A stretch of DNA of 39,571 bases from Sphingobacteriales bacterium (GCA_013298995.1 JAAFJW010000010.1:1-39571); one strand, 5' to 3'. Positions 1-9,412 are shown, numbered from the stretch's first letter. The notes: generated from the sequence alone by a model not told the origin. Program-made: numbers and translations.

Positions 1-1
1 T

Positions 2-352
2 ATGATAGCAGAAACTAAAAATAGCGCACCAGTTACATTAACCGATGGTGCAAAAAAAGAGATTATAAAATTAATGTCGCAGCAAGAATTAGGCGAAGAT
101 TTTGGCTTACGCCTAGGTGTAGAAGGTGGAGGTTGTTCGGGCATGAATTATATTTTAGGTTTCGACCAAATAAAAGAAGGCGATAGCTCCTACGAAATTG
201 ATAACATCAAAGTTTTTATGAACAAAGCACATGGCTTATATTTGGTGGGGATGGAAGTTGATTTTCAAAATGGCTTAAATGCCCGTGGTTTTGTATTTAA
301 AAACCCCAATGCAGCCAGCACATGCGGTTGTGGCACCAGTTTTTCGGTATAA
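2..352 (+). CDS. A-type iron-sulfur cluster carrier (IscA/ErpA/HesB family)
   Basis: A 116-residue protein of the HesB/IscA fold, which carries or delivers Fe-S clusters to apoproteins in the cytoplasm. The three signature cysteines are visible: C45 in GGGCSGMNY, and C108 and C110 in the C-terminal CGCG motif. Length fits the family (about 105-120 residues). The ATG at position 2 is the first in the window, so an upstream in-frame start cannot be excluded. Nothing separates IscA, ErpA and SufA on sequence alone. The gene that probably precedes it, such as other suf/isc genes, lies outside the window. A 776-bp gene-free stretch follows. Confidence 0.93.
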   Translation: MIAETKNSAPVTLTDGAKKEIIKLMSQQELGEDFGLRLGVEGGGCSGMNYILGFDQIKEGDSSYEIDNIKVFMNKAHGLYLVGMEVDFQNGLNARGFVFKNPNAASTCGCGTSFSV

Positions 353-570
353 GGTTTAGATAAAATTGGCCGCTATATAACGTAAACTTTTGTGTTATTG
401 TAAAAATGATGTGTTATGGTTTATGTGTTAGGCTTGTGCTGGCATATAAGTTATGAACTAAACTTTCGGAGTTGAATATTGGTATTTTAAATGCCTATTT
501 TCTGTCTAAAGCATTCGATTTAATATTGTATTTGCACTTTTTATATAAATCCATAAAATTTATAGGCCCA

Positions 571-656
571 AATTGGTGTATTGGTGGCTATTAAATTACG
601 AGGCTAAAAATAAATAAAGGCAAAGCCTTTATTTATTTGCCACGAATTTACGAATT
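571..656. repeat. Dispersed palindromic element, copy A
   Basis: The outer arms AATTGGTGTATTGGTGGC (571-588) and GCCACGAATTTACGAATT (639-656) are imperfect inverted repeats, with 4 mismatches in 18. Between them is a perfect 14-bp hairpin, 608-621 with 625-638, around an AAA loop. A related element with the same outer arms lies at 15786-15862. Confidence 0.6.
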
Positions 657-770
657 TTGCTGGCAAAAAAAAATCTAATAAGCCTTTTTACCGCAAAGCT
701 AGCTGTATAAAAATACGCTGCAAGGTAAACCCGCATTAAAAAGCACCACCCTGCGTACCTAAACCCGACA

Positions 771-907
771 GCCTGCCTGCGCAGGAGGTTGCGGATACCT
801 GCCTACCTGCGGTAAGCAGGCAGGCCGGCCTTGCGCCTAAGGCCTGTGGGCGTACCTGCCGGCCAGCAGGCGGGTGAGCGGACTTGCCTGCTTACCGCAG
901 GTAGGCA
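771..907. repeat. GC-rich REP/BIME-like inverted-repeat block
   Basis: An island of G/C-rich sequence in an A/T-rich background. Arms 800-822 and 885-907 are a perfect 23-bp inverted repeat with core CTACCTGCGGTAAGCAGG, spaced 62 bp. The outer part has the palindrome CCTGCGCAGG (776-785), and the interior has GGCCGGCC and CCGGCC motifs. The base composition and nested palindromes resemble REP/BIME elements that are mobilised by REP-associated tyrosine transposases. No transposase is present here. Confidence 0.6.
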
Positions 908-1128
908 TGTGATGAAATGCTAGCCTTGGTTTTCCAAAATATTTTTATAAAATTATGTACTTGTATCGATTTTGTAAATAGCTGGTTGTAAAAATGGCAT
1001 TAAGTTTTGATTAACCTATTTATTAGCTACGAAACTTTAGATATGAATAATAATTTTGAACCAGCATTTATTCTAAAATAATCACTCAATTTTTCGTTAT
1101 TTGTAAACATATAAAACACACATTTTTT

Positions 1129-2736
1129 ATGAAAAAATTATTCGGCATTCCTTTATTATTTATAGCAATTACCAGCCTAGCCCAAAAACCTATTTTTACA
1201 AGGGCCAAGGTAAATGCAGTAACCGTTTACAATTACTCGGCCCAAATAGAACAAACCGCAACGCTAAACCTACCCAAAGGTGCTAGCGAAATTGTGGTAA
1301 AAAACGTAGCCGATTATTTGAACGAAAACACAGTTCAAATTGGTGTAGCACCATCATTAACGGTATTATCGGTACAGTTTACCAGTAATTATGTTTCGGA
1401 ATTTGAGCCCGACGATAACAATCCCACCATAAAAAAAGTAAGAGATAGCATTGCTTTTTATACCAAAAGTTTAAACAAACTAGAAATCGAAAAAACATCG
1501 TTAAGTAAAACCATCGAAATATTGGATAAAAACCAGCAAGTGTATGGGCAAAATTCGGGCTTAAATTTTGCCGAACTTGTTAAATTAATTGATTATTACA
1601 AAGCAAAACGTAGCGAAATGAATATACAAATAGCCGCTATTGACGAAAAAAGTATTGTAATAAACCAAGCCCTTAAAAAATTAAATACCAAGCTGGAAAT
1701 GGGCACCAAAAACGAGGAAAAAGCATCAAACGGAAAATTAATTATACAGGTAATGAACGATTTGCCTGGCAAAACCGACCTCGCCATTAGCTACTTAACC
1801 AGTAATGCAAGCTGGCAGCCATTTTACGATATGCGGGCTAGCAATATTACACAACCTATAGCTTTAATGTACAAAGCACAAGTTACCCAAAGCACAGGTA
1901 TAGATTGGGTGCAAGCAAAACTTAGCCTATCGAGCGGAAATCCTACCCAAAATAATACCGAGCCTGTGCTACAGCCTTGGGTACTACAATACAGCGTACC
2001 TATTGCCCAATACGATAAAAAACGAGCCAGCTACGCCATGGAAGATGCTGCCCCTGTGCCACTATTAAGCGCAAAGGTAAGTGCTTTGGCGGTATCAAAC
2101 ACCAATGCAACGCTTAGCGAAAACCAACTAAATATTTCGTTTGATATACCAATGCCTTACACCATATTATCGAACGGAAAAGCACACAGCGTAGCTTTAA
2201 AAGAAATAAAATTACCTGCTACTTACCAGTATTATGCGGCACCCAGAGCCGAAAACGAGGCTTTTTTAATAGCACAAATTACCAATTATGCCAATTATAA
2301 CTTACTAAATGGCGAAGCCAACATAATTTTTGAAGGCATGTATGTAGGCAAAACCAATGTAAACCCCAGCGCAACATCCGATACTTTGAAACTAAGCCTA
2401 GGGCGTGATAAAAAAATAGCCATAACCCGTGAAAAAGTGCTGGATAAATCGGGTATAAAATTTTTATCAGCCAAAAAAGAACAAATTTTTACTTACGATA
2501 TTACCCTACGCAACAATAAAAAAGAAAGCATACAATTGTTACTAACCGACCAATATCCATTAAGCAACGATAAAGAAATTGAAATAGAATTGCTACAAAG
2601 CGATAAGGCCGAAAATAATACCGAAACAGGTAAATTAACGTGGCTATTAAACCTAAAACCTAGCGAAACTAAAAAAATAAGGTTTAGCTATAAAGTAAAA
2701 TACGCTAAAGATAAGGTGATTAGTAATTTGTATTAG
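1129..2736 (+). CDS. Secreted DUF4140/DUF4139 protein (mucoidy-inhibitor MuiA-like)
   Basis: A 535-residue protein starting with a Sec signal peptide (MKKLFGIPLLFIAITSLAQ, probable cleavage after LAQ). The N-terminal part, about residues 28-125, fits DUF4140. A lysine/glutamate-rich coiled-coil stretch follows at about 95-190. The rest, about 200-530, is a beta-rich DUF4139 domain, with the typical SYLTSNASWQPFYDMR segment near its start. The family is named after MuiA, reported to suppress mucoidy, but the molecular function is unknown. Location is probably periplasmic or outer-membrane associated. It stands alone between non-coding stretches, and no Shine-Dalgarno sequence precedes the ATG. 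Confidence 0.82.
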   Translation: MKKLFGIPLLFIAITSLAQKPIFTRAKVNAVTVYNYSAQIEQTATLNLPKGASEIVVKNVADYLNENTVQIGVAPSLTVLSVQFTSNYVSEFEPDDNNPTIKKVRDSIAFYTKSLNKLEIEKTSLSKTIEILDKNQQVYGQNSGLNFAELVKLIDYYKAKRSEMNIQIAAIDEKSIVINQALKKLNTKLEMGTKNEEKASNGKLIIQVMNDLPGKTDLAISYLTSNASWQPFYDMRASNITQPIALMYKAQVTQSTGIDWVQAKLSLSSGNPTQNNTEPVLQPWVLQYSVPIAQYDKKRASYAMEDAAPVPLLSAKVSALAVSNTNATLSENQLNISFDIPMPYTILSNGKAHSVALKEIKLPATYQYYAAPRAENEAFLIAQITNYANYNLLNGEANIIFEGMYVGKTNVNPSATSDTLKLSLGRDKKIAITREKVLDKSGIKFLSAKKEQIFTYDITLRNNKKESIQLLLTDQYPLSNDKEIEIELLQSDKAENNTETGKLTWLLNLKPSETKKIRFSYKVKYAKDKVISNLY

Positions 2737-2879
2737 TTGTAAAGTTTTACAAAGTTGATGATGGCTTTTACCTGCCCTGTTTTTGGTTGGTTTGATTTAT
2801 GATTTTATGAACAAAGTAAATAGATGTTACAAATATTGAGATATACAATTTGTAGCAGATAATAAAGCGGAGCTTTTTA

Positions 2880-3485
2880 TTAAAAATCGTCTTCAAATAT
2901 TTTCTCAATCGGAAAATTCAATTCCGGGAAACGTAAACTAGTTATGGTTTCGCCCTCAATACAGGGTTTTAAACCAATATAGGTATCGCCTTGCAAGGTA
3001 TAAACATAAATTACTTTTTCGGCTGGTTCTACAATCCAATATTCGGGTATTAGGTTTTCCTCATACAATCTAAACTTAATGCCCATTTCTTTTTTTGAAT
3101 TTCCTGGCGATAAAATTTCAATAACCAAATCGGGCGAACCAATACAACCTCTATCATCAAGTTTTGTGCGGTCGCAAATTACACACAAATCGGGTTGTAC
3201 CACAGAAAAAACAGTATTGTCGTCGGTAGATTTTTGATAATTGATTAGCCGTACATCAAAAGGGGCATAGTACAAGCCACACGGATGATCTATAAAATAA
3301 CGATCTAAATAGCGGTACAAAACCCCTGATGCAACCTGATGTCGCCTAGATGGTGCGGGGCTCATGGCAAAAATTTTACCTTTTATAAGTTCTACACGCT
3401 CTTTAAATTGCCATAACAAATAATCGGCATAAGAGTACGTTCCGTTGGGGTCCAGTTGGTTAATATTGGTAATTGCTGCACTCAT
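2880..3485 (-). CDS. Uma2-family putative endonuclease, copy 1 of 3
   Basis: A 201-residue Uma2-family protein (PD-(D/E)XK nuclease-like fold). Visible motifs are E32 in VELIKGK, D99 in VQPDL, and D119 and E123 in PDLVIEILSP. These are likely active-site acids, although the cellular role of Uma2 proteins is unknown. It is the last of three tandem copies transcribed right to left. It begins 14 bp after copy 2 ends, with the same junction as between copies 2 and 3. It differs from the others mainly at residues 51-75 (ASGVLYRYLDRYFIDHP). Confidence 0.88.
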   Translation of the reverse strand: MSAAITNINQLDPNGTYSYADYLLWQFKERVELIKGKIFAMSPAPSRRHQVASGVLYRYLDRYFIDHPCGLYYAPFDVRLINYQKSTDDNTVFSVVQPDLCVICDRTKLDDRGCIGSPDLVIEILSPGNSKKEMGIKFRLYEENLIPEYWIVEPAEKVIYVYTLQGDTYIGLKPCIEGETITSLRFPELNFPIEKIFEDDF

Positions 3486-3499
3486 TTCAAAAAATTTAA

Positions 3500-4105
3500 T
3501 TAAAAATCGTCTTCAAATATTTTCTCTATCGGAAAATTCAATTCCGGGAAACGTAAACTAGTTATGGTTTCGCCTTCAATACAGGGTTTTAAACCAATAT
3601 AGGTATCGCCTTGCAAGGTATAAACATAAATTACTTTTTCGGCGGGTTCTACAATCCAATATTCGGGTATTAAGTTTTCCTCATACAATCTAAACTTAAC
3701 GCCCATTTCTTTTTTTGAATTCCCTGGCGATAAAATTTCAATAACCAAATCGGGCGAACCAATACAACCTCTATCATCAAGTTTTGTGCGGTCGCAAATT
3801 ACACACAAATCGGGTTGTACCACAGAAAAAACAGTATTATCATCGGTAGATTTTTGAAAGTTGATTAGCCGTACATCAAAAGGAGCAAAATACAATCCAC
3901 ACGGGTGATGAGCAAAATGCTGCTTTAAAAAAGTATACAAAACCCCAGCTGCTACCTGATGTCGCCTAGATGGTGCGGGGCTCATGGCAAAAATTTTACC
4001 TTTTATAAGTTCTACACGCTCTTTAAATTGCCATAACAAATAATCAGCATAAGAGTACGTTCCGTTGGGGTCCAGTTGGTTAATATTTGTAATTGCTGTA
4101 CTCAT
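3500..4105 (-). CDS. Uma2-family putative endonuclease, copy 2 of 3
   Basis: The middle copy of the triplet, 201 residues, with the same putative acids (E32, D99, D119, E123). Outside residues 51-83 it differs from its neighbours by only a few residues. Inside that block it reads AAGVLYTFLKQHFAHHP, changing most of one predicted helix. The 14-bp gaps on both sides and the lack of an internal promoter or terminator suggest one polycistronic message from a promoter above copy 3. Confidence 0.88.
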   Translation of the reverse strand: MSTAITNINQLDPNGTYSYADYLLWQFKERVELIKGKIFAMSPAPSRRHQVAAGVLYTFLKQHFAHHPCGLYFAPFDVRLINFQKSTDDNTVFSVVQPDLCVICDRTKLDDRGCIGSPDLVIEILSPGNSKKEMGVKFRLYEENLIPEYWIVEPAEKVIYVYTLQGDTYIGLKPCIEGETITSLRFPELNFPIEKIFEDDF

Positions 4106-4119
4106 TTCAAAAAATTTAA

Positions 4120-4725
4120 TTAAAAATCGTCTTCAAATATTTTCTCTATCGGAAAATTCAATTCCGGGAAACGTAAACTAGTTATGGTTTCTCCTTCAAT
4201 ACAGGGTTTTAAACCAATATAGGTATCGCCTTGCAAGGTATAAACATATATTGCGTTTTCGGCTGGTTCTACAATCCAATATTCGGGTATTAAGTTTTCC
4301 TCATACAATCTAAACTTAACGCCCATTTCTTTTTTTGAATTCCCTGGCGATAAAATTTCAATAACCAAATCGGGCGAACCAATACAACCTCTATCATCAA
4401 GTTTTGTGCGGTCGCAAATTACACACAAATCGGGTTGTACCACAGAAAAAACAGTATTATCATCGGTAGATTTTTGATAATTGATTAGCCGTACATCAAA
4501 AGGGGCATCGTAAAGTCCGCAAAGATGGTTTTCAAAGAATCTATCTAGCAAGCGGTTTAATTTGCGTGAAACAACCTGATGTCGCCTAGATGGTGCGGGG
4601 CTCATGGCAAAAATTTTACCTTTTATAAGTTCTACACGCTCTTTAAATTGCCATAACAAATAATCGGCATAAGAGTACGTTCCGTTGGGATCCAGTTGGT
4701 TAATATTGGTAATTGCTGTACTCAT
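4120..4725 (-). CDS. Uma2-family putative endonuclease, copy 3 of 3
   Basis: The first-transcribed copy, 201 residues, with the same conserved acids. It carries the most divergent form of the block (VSRKLNRLLDRFFENHLCG at 52-70) and one further change, EN for EK, near residue 157. A TATTTTTG element on the minus strand 18-25 bp upstream of the ATG is a plausible -7 box for the whole triplet. The start is secure because all three copies share the MS(A/T)AITNINQ opening. Confidence 0.88.
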   Translation of the reverse strand: MSTAITNINQLDPNGTYSYADYLLWQFKERVELIKGKIFAMSPAPSRRHQVVSRKLNRLLDRFFENHLCGLYDAPFDVRLINYQKSTDDNTVFSVVQPDLCVICDRTKLDDRGCIGSPDLVIEILSPGNSKKEMGVKFRLYEENLIPEYWIVEPAENAIYVYTLQGDTYIGLKPCIEGETITSLRFPELNFPIEKIFEDDF

Positions 4726-4742
4726 TTCAAAAAAATTTAACT

Positions 4743-4750
4743 CAAAAATA
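4743..4750 (-). promoter_or_regulatory. Putative -7 element for the Uma2 array
   Basis: On the minus strand this reads TATTTTTG, matching the Bacteroidota -7 consensus TAnnTTTG. It lies 18-25 bp upstream of the copy 3 start. No TTTG at the ideal -33 distance is seen, so support is partial. Confidence 0.4.
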
Positions 4751-4982
4751 CAAAAAAAATAAAAGTAATGGTTTAGTTTAACATTTAGCCATGTTTATAA
4801 ACTAACATCAAAGCAAATAGTTGTGCTTTAATACCTACTTAATTGTTAAATATTCTAATAATTTGATTAAAATTTAAAATTAAAGTACTATAGATAAAAT
4901 AAATTAGACTCATTTATATTTATTACATGTTAATTTACTGTTATTAAATGTAGTATGCTCTAAAATTTATTAATAAAAACAT

Positions 4983-4990
4983 TAATTTTG
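4983..4990 (+). promoter_or_regulatory. Putative -7 element for the T9SS cargo gene at 5014
   Basis: TAATTTTG matches TAnnTTTG and ends 23 bp before the ATG. No convincing -33 TTTG is present. Confidence 0.4.
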
Positions 4991-5013
4991 AATGTTTACT
5001 ACAATATCATAAT

Positions 5014-8000
5014 ATGATACTTAAATCTTTACCAAATACATTATCTAAATTATTTATTTTAAACACATTAACTAAATGGCGTTTAGCAATTTTACTATTT
5101 GGCTGTTTAATTTTAATTTCTAATGTTTCGTTTTCGCAATCTATATTTACCAATCCCATTACAGGTACCAACCCCAGCAGTGCCAACCCATATACTGCTG
5201 GGCAAGTACTAGATGCTAACTTAGACGCAGCAAACACCAATATAGGTTATGGCAGCGGTTTAACAAGCCAAGCAACCAACGATAGATACAATTTAAAAGC
5301 TTGGCCAACTGCTGATTTAGCAGCAAATGACTATATAGAGTTTAAACTCACTCCTAGCAGCACATTTGAAATAAACTTTACCAGTTTGGTTTACACAGGC
5401 TCTGTTTCTACAAATGGTCCATCAAGTTTGGTTTTACGTTCAAGTGTTGATAATTTCACAAACGATATCAGTACTTTAAACCCTACAGGTGCCACCATTA
5501 GTTTAACAGATGCTGCGTTTCAAAACATTAACACCGAAATAATTTTTAGAATTTACGGTTTTTATGCAACAAGTGCAACCGGAACTTATTCTATAAACAA
5601 TTTTACTTTTAATGGTACGGTTATACCAGCAATTCCTATTCTACCTGTTATTACAAGTAGTTTAACTGCCCTAAATGGCGTTGTAAACAACCCGATGAGT
5701 GTTTTTCCGGCCAATATTTATACCATAATGGCAAATAATTTTCCTACAGGCTTTAATGCAACAGGCTTACCTCCGGGTTTAAATATCAATTCCAGTACGG
5801 GTGCAATTACAGGTGTACCTACAACTTTTGGTACGTATAATGTAAGTATCAGTGCAAGCAATGCTGCAGGTACCGATACCAAAATTTTACAAATTATAAT
5901 TGGTGTTGAAGGCTGTAATACAGTAACCAACAACACAGTATATTGGAATTTTGATAACGGTGATGCAAACTTATTTAGCACTAGTCCTAACCCAATTTTA
6001 AATTTACCAAACAATAGCATATCGGCCATTACACTAGGAAATGGACATAGTACAAATGCTGCATTTAATGCCCCATCTCTATCAACTACATCTCCAAGTA
6101 ATACATATAGTGGCTTTAGTGCTAATAATAATATTATGGCGAGTTGTAAGCTTGGTGTTTTAGATATAAATACATCAACTTATTTCCAGTTTACGCTTAC
6201 GCCTGTAGCTGGTTTTAATAGCCGCCTTAGCGGTATTGAGTTTGGCTACAGAAGTACAGGTACTGGGCCAGCAAATTATAGCCTAAGAAGCAGTGCCGAT
6301 AATTATGCAAGTGATATTTCAACCGGCAGTTTAAATGTTACAGGTACTGCAACATGGTCTAAAATAACAGTTCCTAGTTTTGGTACACTACCTACAGAAG
6401 CCAACCCTGTTACTTACCGTATTTACGGATTTGGCGGTACAGGTACACCACCGCCAGTTGGTACACCGTCTGCTAATTGGCGAGTTGATGATGTAAAAAT
6501 TACCTTAGATGTAATTACCACTGCTCCTATTAAATATACTGTAACCAGCAGCGCAACAAGTTACTGTGCAGGTGGCACAGGTGTAAACGTAGGCTTAAGC
6601 AATTCACAAATAGGTATAAATTATCAACTGGTATTAAATGGCACTACAAATATTGGCACTCCAATAGCTGGTACAGGTAGTAGCATTAATTTTGGTTTGC
6701 AAACCGCTGCAGGCAATTATTCTGTAGATGCTTACCGAAACGCTACCAATTGTTTTTCTGATATGTTAAATAATGTAACAATTACTATCGACCCTGTAAA
6801 CACCTGGACAGGCAGCCTAAGCACCGCTTGGGAAACACCTGGTAATTGGGCTTGTGGCACAGTACCCAATGCAAGCACCACACAAATTAATATCCCTAGC
6901 GCCCCAGCTAATCAGCCTGTTTTAAATAGCAATGTTTTAATTTCAGGGATTTTAAATTTACAAAATACGGGCTCAACCCTTAGCATCAACGGCAATACCT
7001 TAACCTTAAATAACACCATTATTGGTAGCGGTAGCTTAATAGGTTCGGCCACATCAAACCTAGTTGTAGATAACGAAACTGGGGCAGCCTTTAACCTAAA
7101 CTTTAACCAAACTAGCGCAAGCAACCGCACCTTAAATAATTATACCCAAAACCGCAATGCTACCGTAACCCTTAGTAGCCCACTATGGATAAACGGCGTA
7201 GTAAATAATACCAGCAATACTGGCGTATTGGCATCGGGTACTGGTGCAGGCAACCTTACCTTGCTATGTACAGCAAGCAAGGTATCGGGCATAGCGTACT
7301 TAAATGCAGGTGCCGATGTTAGTGGCAATATAAACGTACAATCATACTTTACAGGTGGCCCGCAAGCAACCAAACGTGGCACCCGCATGATAGCCTTCCC
7401 CGTAAGGGATAACCAAGCATCGCCTAAGTATATTTTTGAGCAAATAAAAAGCCAAATGTTTTTTACTGGCCCAGGCAATACAGCCAATAATTTCGACCTA
7501 GGCGGTGCCGACCGCCCCAATGCCACTACCATGGTTACCCAAGATGAGTATAAACCACAAGCCGTTTACGCCTTTACCCCTATTGGCAACCTGCTTACAC
7601 GTACCATACCCGCTACCGCTTATTTCTTTTTTTACCGTGGCGATAGAACCACCAATGTTTTTAACAAACTTAACCAGCCTTTTGCCGACCCCGAAAATGT
7701 TACCGTTACCTATAACGGCCCTATTAATAAAGGCAATATTGATATAGGCGTTACCAACACCGCCAACGTGGGCGATAATTATAACGGTATATGCGCCATA
7801 GGCAACCCCTACCCTTCTATTATTGATTTTGATGCTTTCTTGGCCGATAACACCTCAAGACTCGAAGATATTATATCCATAATAAAACCCGACCGTACAG
7901 GTCAAATTACCAAAGTAGGCAATGTAAGTACCAATAATAATTTTAACGAGCCTAATGGCTCAATATTTAATAACCCCAGTACTGGCATACGCTATGTACA

Positions 8001-9150
8001 ACCCTGCCAATCGTTTTATGTAAAAGTAAAGCCTGGGCAAAGTGGCCTAGTATCGTTTAACGAACTACACAAAACAAGCAGCATTACCACACCTGCCCGC
8101 TTGCTAGGTAGGCCTAGCTCACCCATACTTAGCCCTAGGTTAATGGTAAAAAAACAACTTTCGGTACAGCCCGAAACCCAACAAGTATTAATGATTGCCA
8201 TTAGCGATAATACCATAAACAACGAAACCGCTATAATTTTTAAAAATGGCTACCTAGCAACTTACGAAGGTGCCGATGCCCCATTATTAACCACCCCATT
8301 ATTAAACTGCGCCACCCTAAGCAGCGATGGCGTGGCTATGGCCATAAACCTAATGCCCGATGTAACTGATGTAAGCACCGTTAAATTACTGGTAAACAGC
8401 GAAACATCGCAACAAAACCTAAAATTAAACTTTAAAGGTTTAAGCCATTTTAGCAACCAAAATATGGTATTAAAAGATAAATATTTAAACAAAAGCCAGC
8501 CTTTAGATAACGTAACCAGCAATTATGTTTTTGGTATTGATAAAACTGTAGCCGCATCGTTTGGTAGCGAGCGGTTCGAACTACAAATAAGCCCCAAAGC
8601 AGTATTGGCATTACATATTACAAAATTTGAGGTTGTAGGTAAAAACAATACCGCCCTATTAAAATGGGAAGTAAGCAGCAATAAAGAAATACAAAAATTT
8701 GAAATCGAAAAATCTGATGATGGAATTAATTTTAGCAAAACAGGCGAAACATTTACCCACACCAATACACAAAATAATAGCTACACTTTCGTGGATAATT
8801 ACCCATACCCTATTACCTACTATAAAATAAAACAAGTAAATACCACAGGTAGCGATTACAGCCCAATTGCAGTATTAAACAACAGCATTAAAAACCCCAA
8901 TACCGATTACCAAATATATCCTACCAATGTTAGCGATAAGCTAAATATAAACTGCAAAAGCAATTTACCCATTATGCTTAATATCCAAATTATAAGCCTT
9001 AATGGAAATATAATACATACATACCAAGCCTCACAAGCCAGTACTTTGCAAGTATCTACACAACAATTAAAAGCTGGTATGTATATCGTAAAAATAAGCA
9101 ATGCCGAAACCAAAGAAAATTTATACATTAGCAAAATTACGAAGCGGTAA
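5014..9150 (+). CDS. Large secreted protein with putative Ig domain and T9SS type A sorting tail
   Basis: A 1378-residue protein with a long N-region and a hydrophobic signal segment (LAILLFGCLILISNVSFSQ, cleavage probably near residue 42). Residues about 43-200 and 300-500 are two related beta-rich domains; both contain an LRSSxDNxxxDIS segment. Between them, about 210-297, is a He_PIG-type putative Ig domain (GLPPGLNINSSTGAITGVP). Further on is the repeat-like WTGSLSTAWETPGNW. The last 75 or so residues (YQIYPTNVSDKLNI ... GMYIVKIS) fit the type A C-terminal signal of the type IX secretion system, so the protein should be exported and anchored or released at the surface. No catalytic domain is recognised. 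The last two thirds use more G/C-rich codons than the first third, by eye. Confidence 0.85.
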   Translation: MILKSLPNTLSKLFILNTLTKWRLAILLFGCLILISNVSFSQSIFTNPITGTNPSSANPYTAGQVLDANLDAANTNIGYGSGLTSQATNDRYNLKAWPTADLAANDYIEFKLTPSSTFEINFTSLVYTGSVSTNGPSSLVLRSSVDNFTNDISTLNPTGATISLTDAAFQNINTEIIFRIYGFYATSATGTYSINNFTFNGTVIPAIPILPVITSSLTALNGVVNNPMSVFPANIYTIMANNFPTGFNATGLPPGLNINSSTGAITGVPTTFGTYNVSISASNAAGTDTKILQIIIGVEGCNTVTNNTVYWNFDNGDANLFSTSPNPILNLPNNSISAITLGNGHSTNAAFNAPSLSTTSPSNTYSGFSANNNIMASCKLGVLDINTSTYFQFTLTPVAGFNSRLSGIEFGYRSTGTGPANYSLRSSADNYASDISTGSLNVTGTATWSKITVPSFGTLPTEANPVTYRIYGFGGTGTPPPVGTPSANWRVDDVKITLDVITTAPIKYTVTSSATSYCAGGTGVNVGLSNSQIGINYQLVLNGTTNIGTPIAGTGSSINFGLQTAAGNYSVDAYRNATNCFSDMLNNVTITIDPVNTWTGSLSTAWETPGNWACGTVPNASTTQINIPSAPANQPVLNSNVLISGILNLQNTGSTLSINGNTLTLNNTIIGSGSLIGSATSNLVVDNETGAAFNLNFNQTSASNRTLNNYTQNRNATVTLSSPLWINGVVNNTSNTGVLASGTGAGNLTLLCTASKVSGIAYLNAGADVSGNINVQSYFTGGPQATKRGTRMIAFPVRDNQASPKYIFEQIKSQMFFTGPGNTANNFDLGGADRPNATTMVTQDEYKPQAVYAFTPIGNLLTRTIPATAYFFFYRGDRTTNVFNKLNQPFADPENVTVTYNGPINKGNIDIGVTNTANVGDNYNGICAIGNPYPSIIDFDAFLADNTSRLEDIISIIKPDRTGQITKVGNVSTNNNFNEPNGSIFNNPSTGIRYVQPCQSFYVKVKPGQSGLVSFNELHKTSSITTPARLLGRPSSPILSPRLMVKKQLSVQPETQQVLMIAISDNTINNETAIIFKNGYLATYEGADAPLLTTPLLNCATLSSDGVAMAINLMPDVTDVSTVKLLVNSETSQQNLKLNFKGLSHFSNQNMVLKDKYLNKSQPLDNVTSNYVFGIDKTVAASFGSERFELQISPKAVLALHITKFEVVGKNNTALLKWEVSSNKEIQKFEIEKSDDGINFSKTGETFTHTNTQNNSYTFVDNYPYPITYYKIKQVNTTGSDYSPIAVLNNSIKNPNTDYQIYPTNVSDKLNINCKSNLPIMLNIQIISLNGNIIHTYQASQASTLQVSTQQLKAGMYIVKISNAETKENLYISKITKR

Positions 9151-9187
9151 ATGAAAATCCTTAGCTATAAATAAGTTATTGTGGTAT

Positions 9188-9318
9188 GCTTAACGTTTTC
9201 GGGCTTTGCGAAGGTGGCGATTTTTACCACAAATGTTGATGCGGAGAACCAAGCTTTGTTTAACCACAAATGTTTCTTCGGAGCACTGAACCGCCAATTT
9301 GCCAAGCCCGTGTTAGAG
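9188..9318. other. attC-like palindromic element
   Basis: A 131-bp imperfect palindrome. The left end GCTTAAC matches the integron inverse core RYYYAAC. The right end GTTAGAG matches the core GTTRRRY in six of seven positions. Pairing blocks are TAAC (9191-9194) with GTTA (9312-9315), GGGCTT (9201-9206) with AAGCCC (9304-9309), and TGGCG (9215-9219) with CGCCA (9292-9296). The interior holds a degenerate direct repeat (ACCACAAATGTT twice). Size lies in the attC range. It directly precedes a toxin-antitoxin gene pair, the usual content of integron cassettes. No integrase is in the window. Confidence 0.5.
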
Positions 9319-9334
9319 GTAGGTGTTTTATTTA

Positions 9335-9365
9335 TTTGAACTGAATCTTTATTTTATTAATTTTG
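9335..9365 (+). promoter_or_regulatory. Consensus promoter for the hicB-like gene
   Basis: TTTG (9335-9338), a 19-bp spacer and TAATTTTG (9358-9365) exactly match the Bacteroidota TTTG-N19-TAnnTTTG pattern. Transcription would start near 9372, about 40 nt before the ATG. Confidence 0.7.
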
Positions 9366-9412
9366 GTATATATTTAGCTTTTTACATTAGGTCAATTAAT
9401 TAAATTTTTATT

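Larger units (their letters stand above)
353..1128. other. Gene-free stretch holding two palindromic elements
   Basis: No credible coding sequence on either strand. The stretch holds an A/T-rich palindromic element near 571-656 and a sharply GC-rich block near 771-907, both listed separately. The last 200 bp before the next gene are A/T-rich and presumably carry its promoter, but I see no clear TAnnTTTG match. Confidence 0.7.
2880..4739. repeat. Three 620-bp tandem direct repeats (Uma2 array)
   Basis: The gene ends 2880, 3500 and 4120 are exactly 620 bp apart, and the 14-bp spacers are repeated with the genes. The units are almost identical except for a block of about 100 bp in each (about 3237-3335, 3857-3955 and 4477-4575). 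Confidence 0.9.

Noticed and set aside
5718-9134. Several minus-strand ORFs inside the large T9SS cargo gene
   Set aside because: They are shadows of the 1378-residue gene; their compositions mirror its Asn/Thr/Ser-rich codons.
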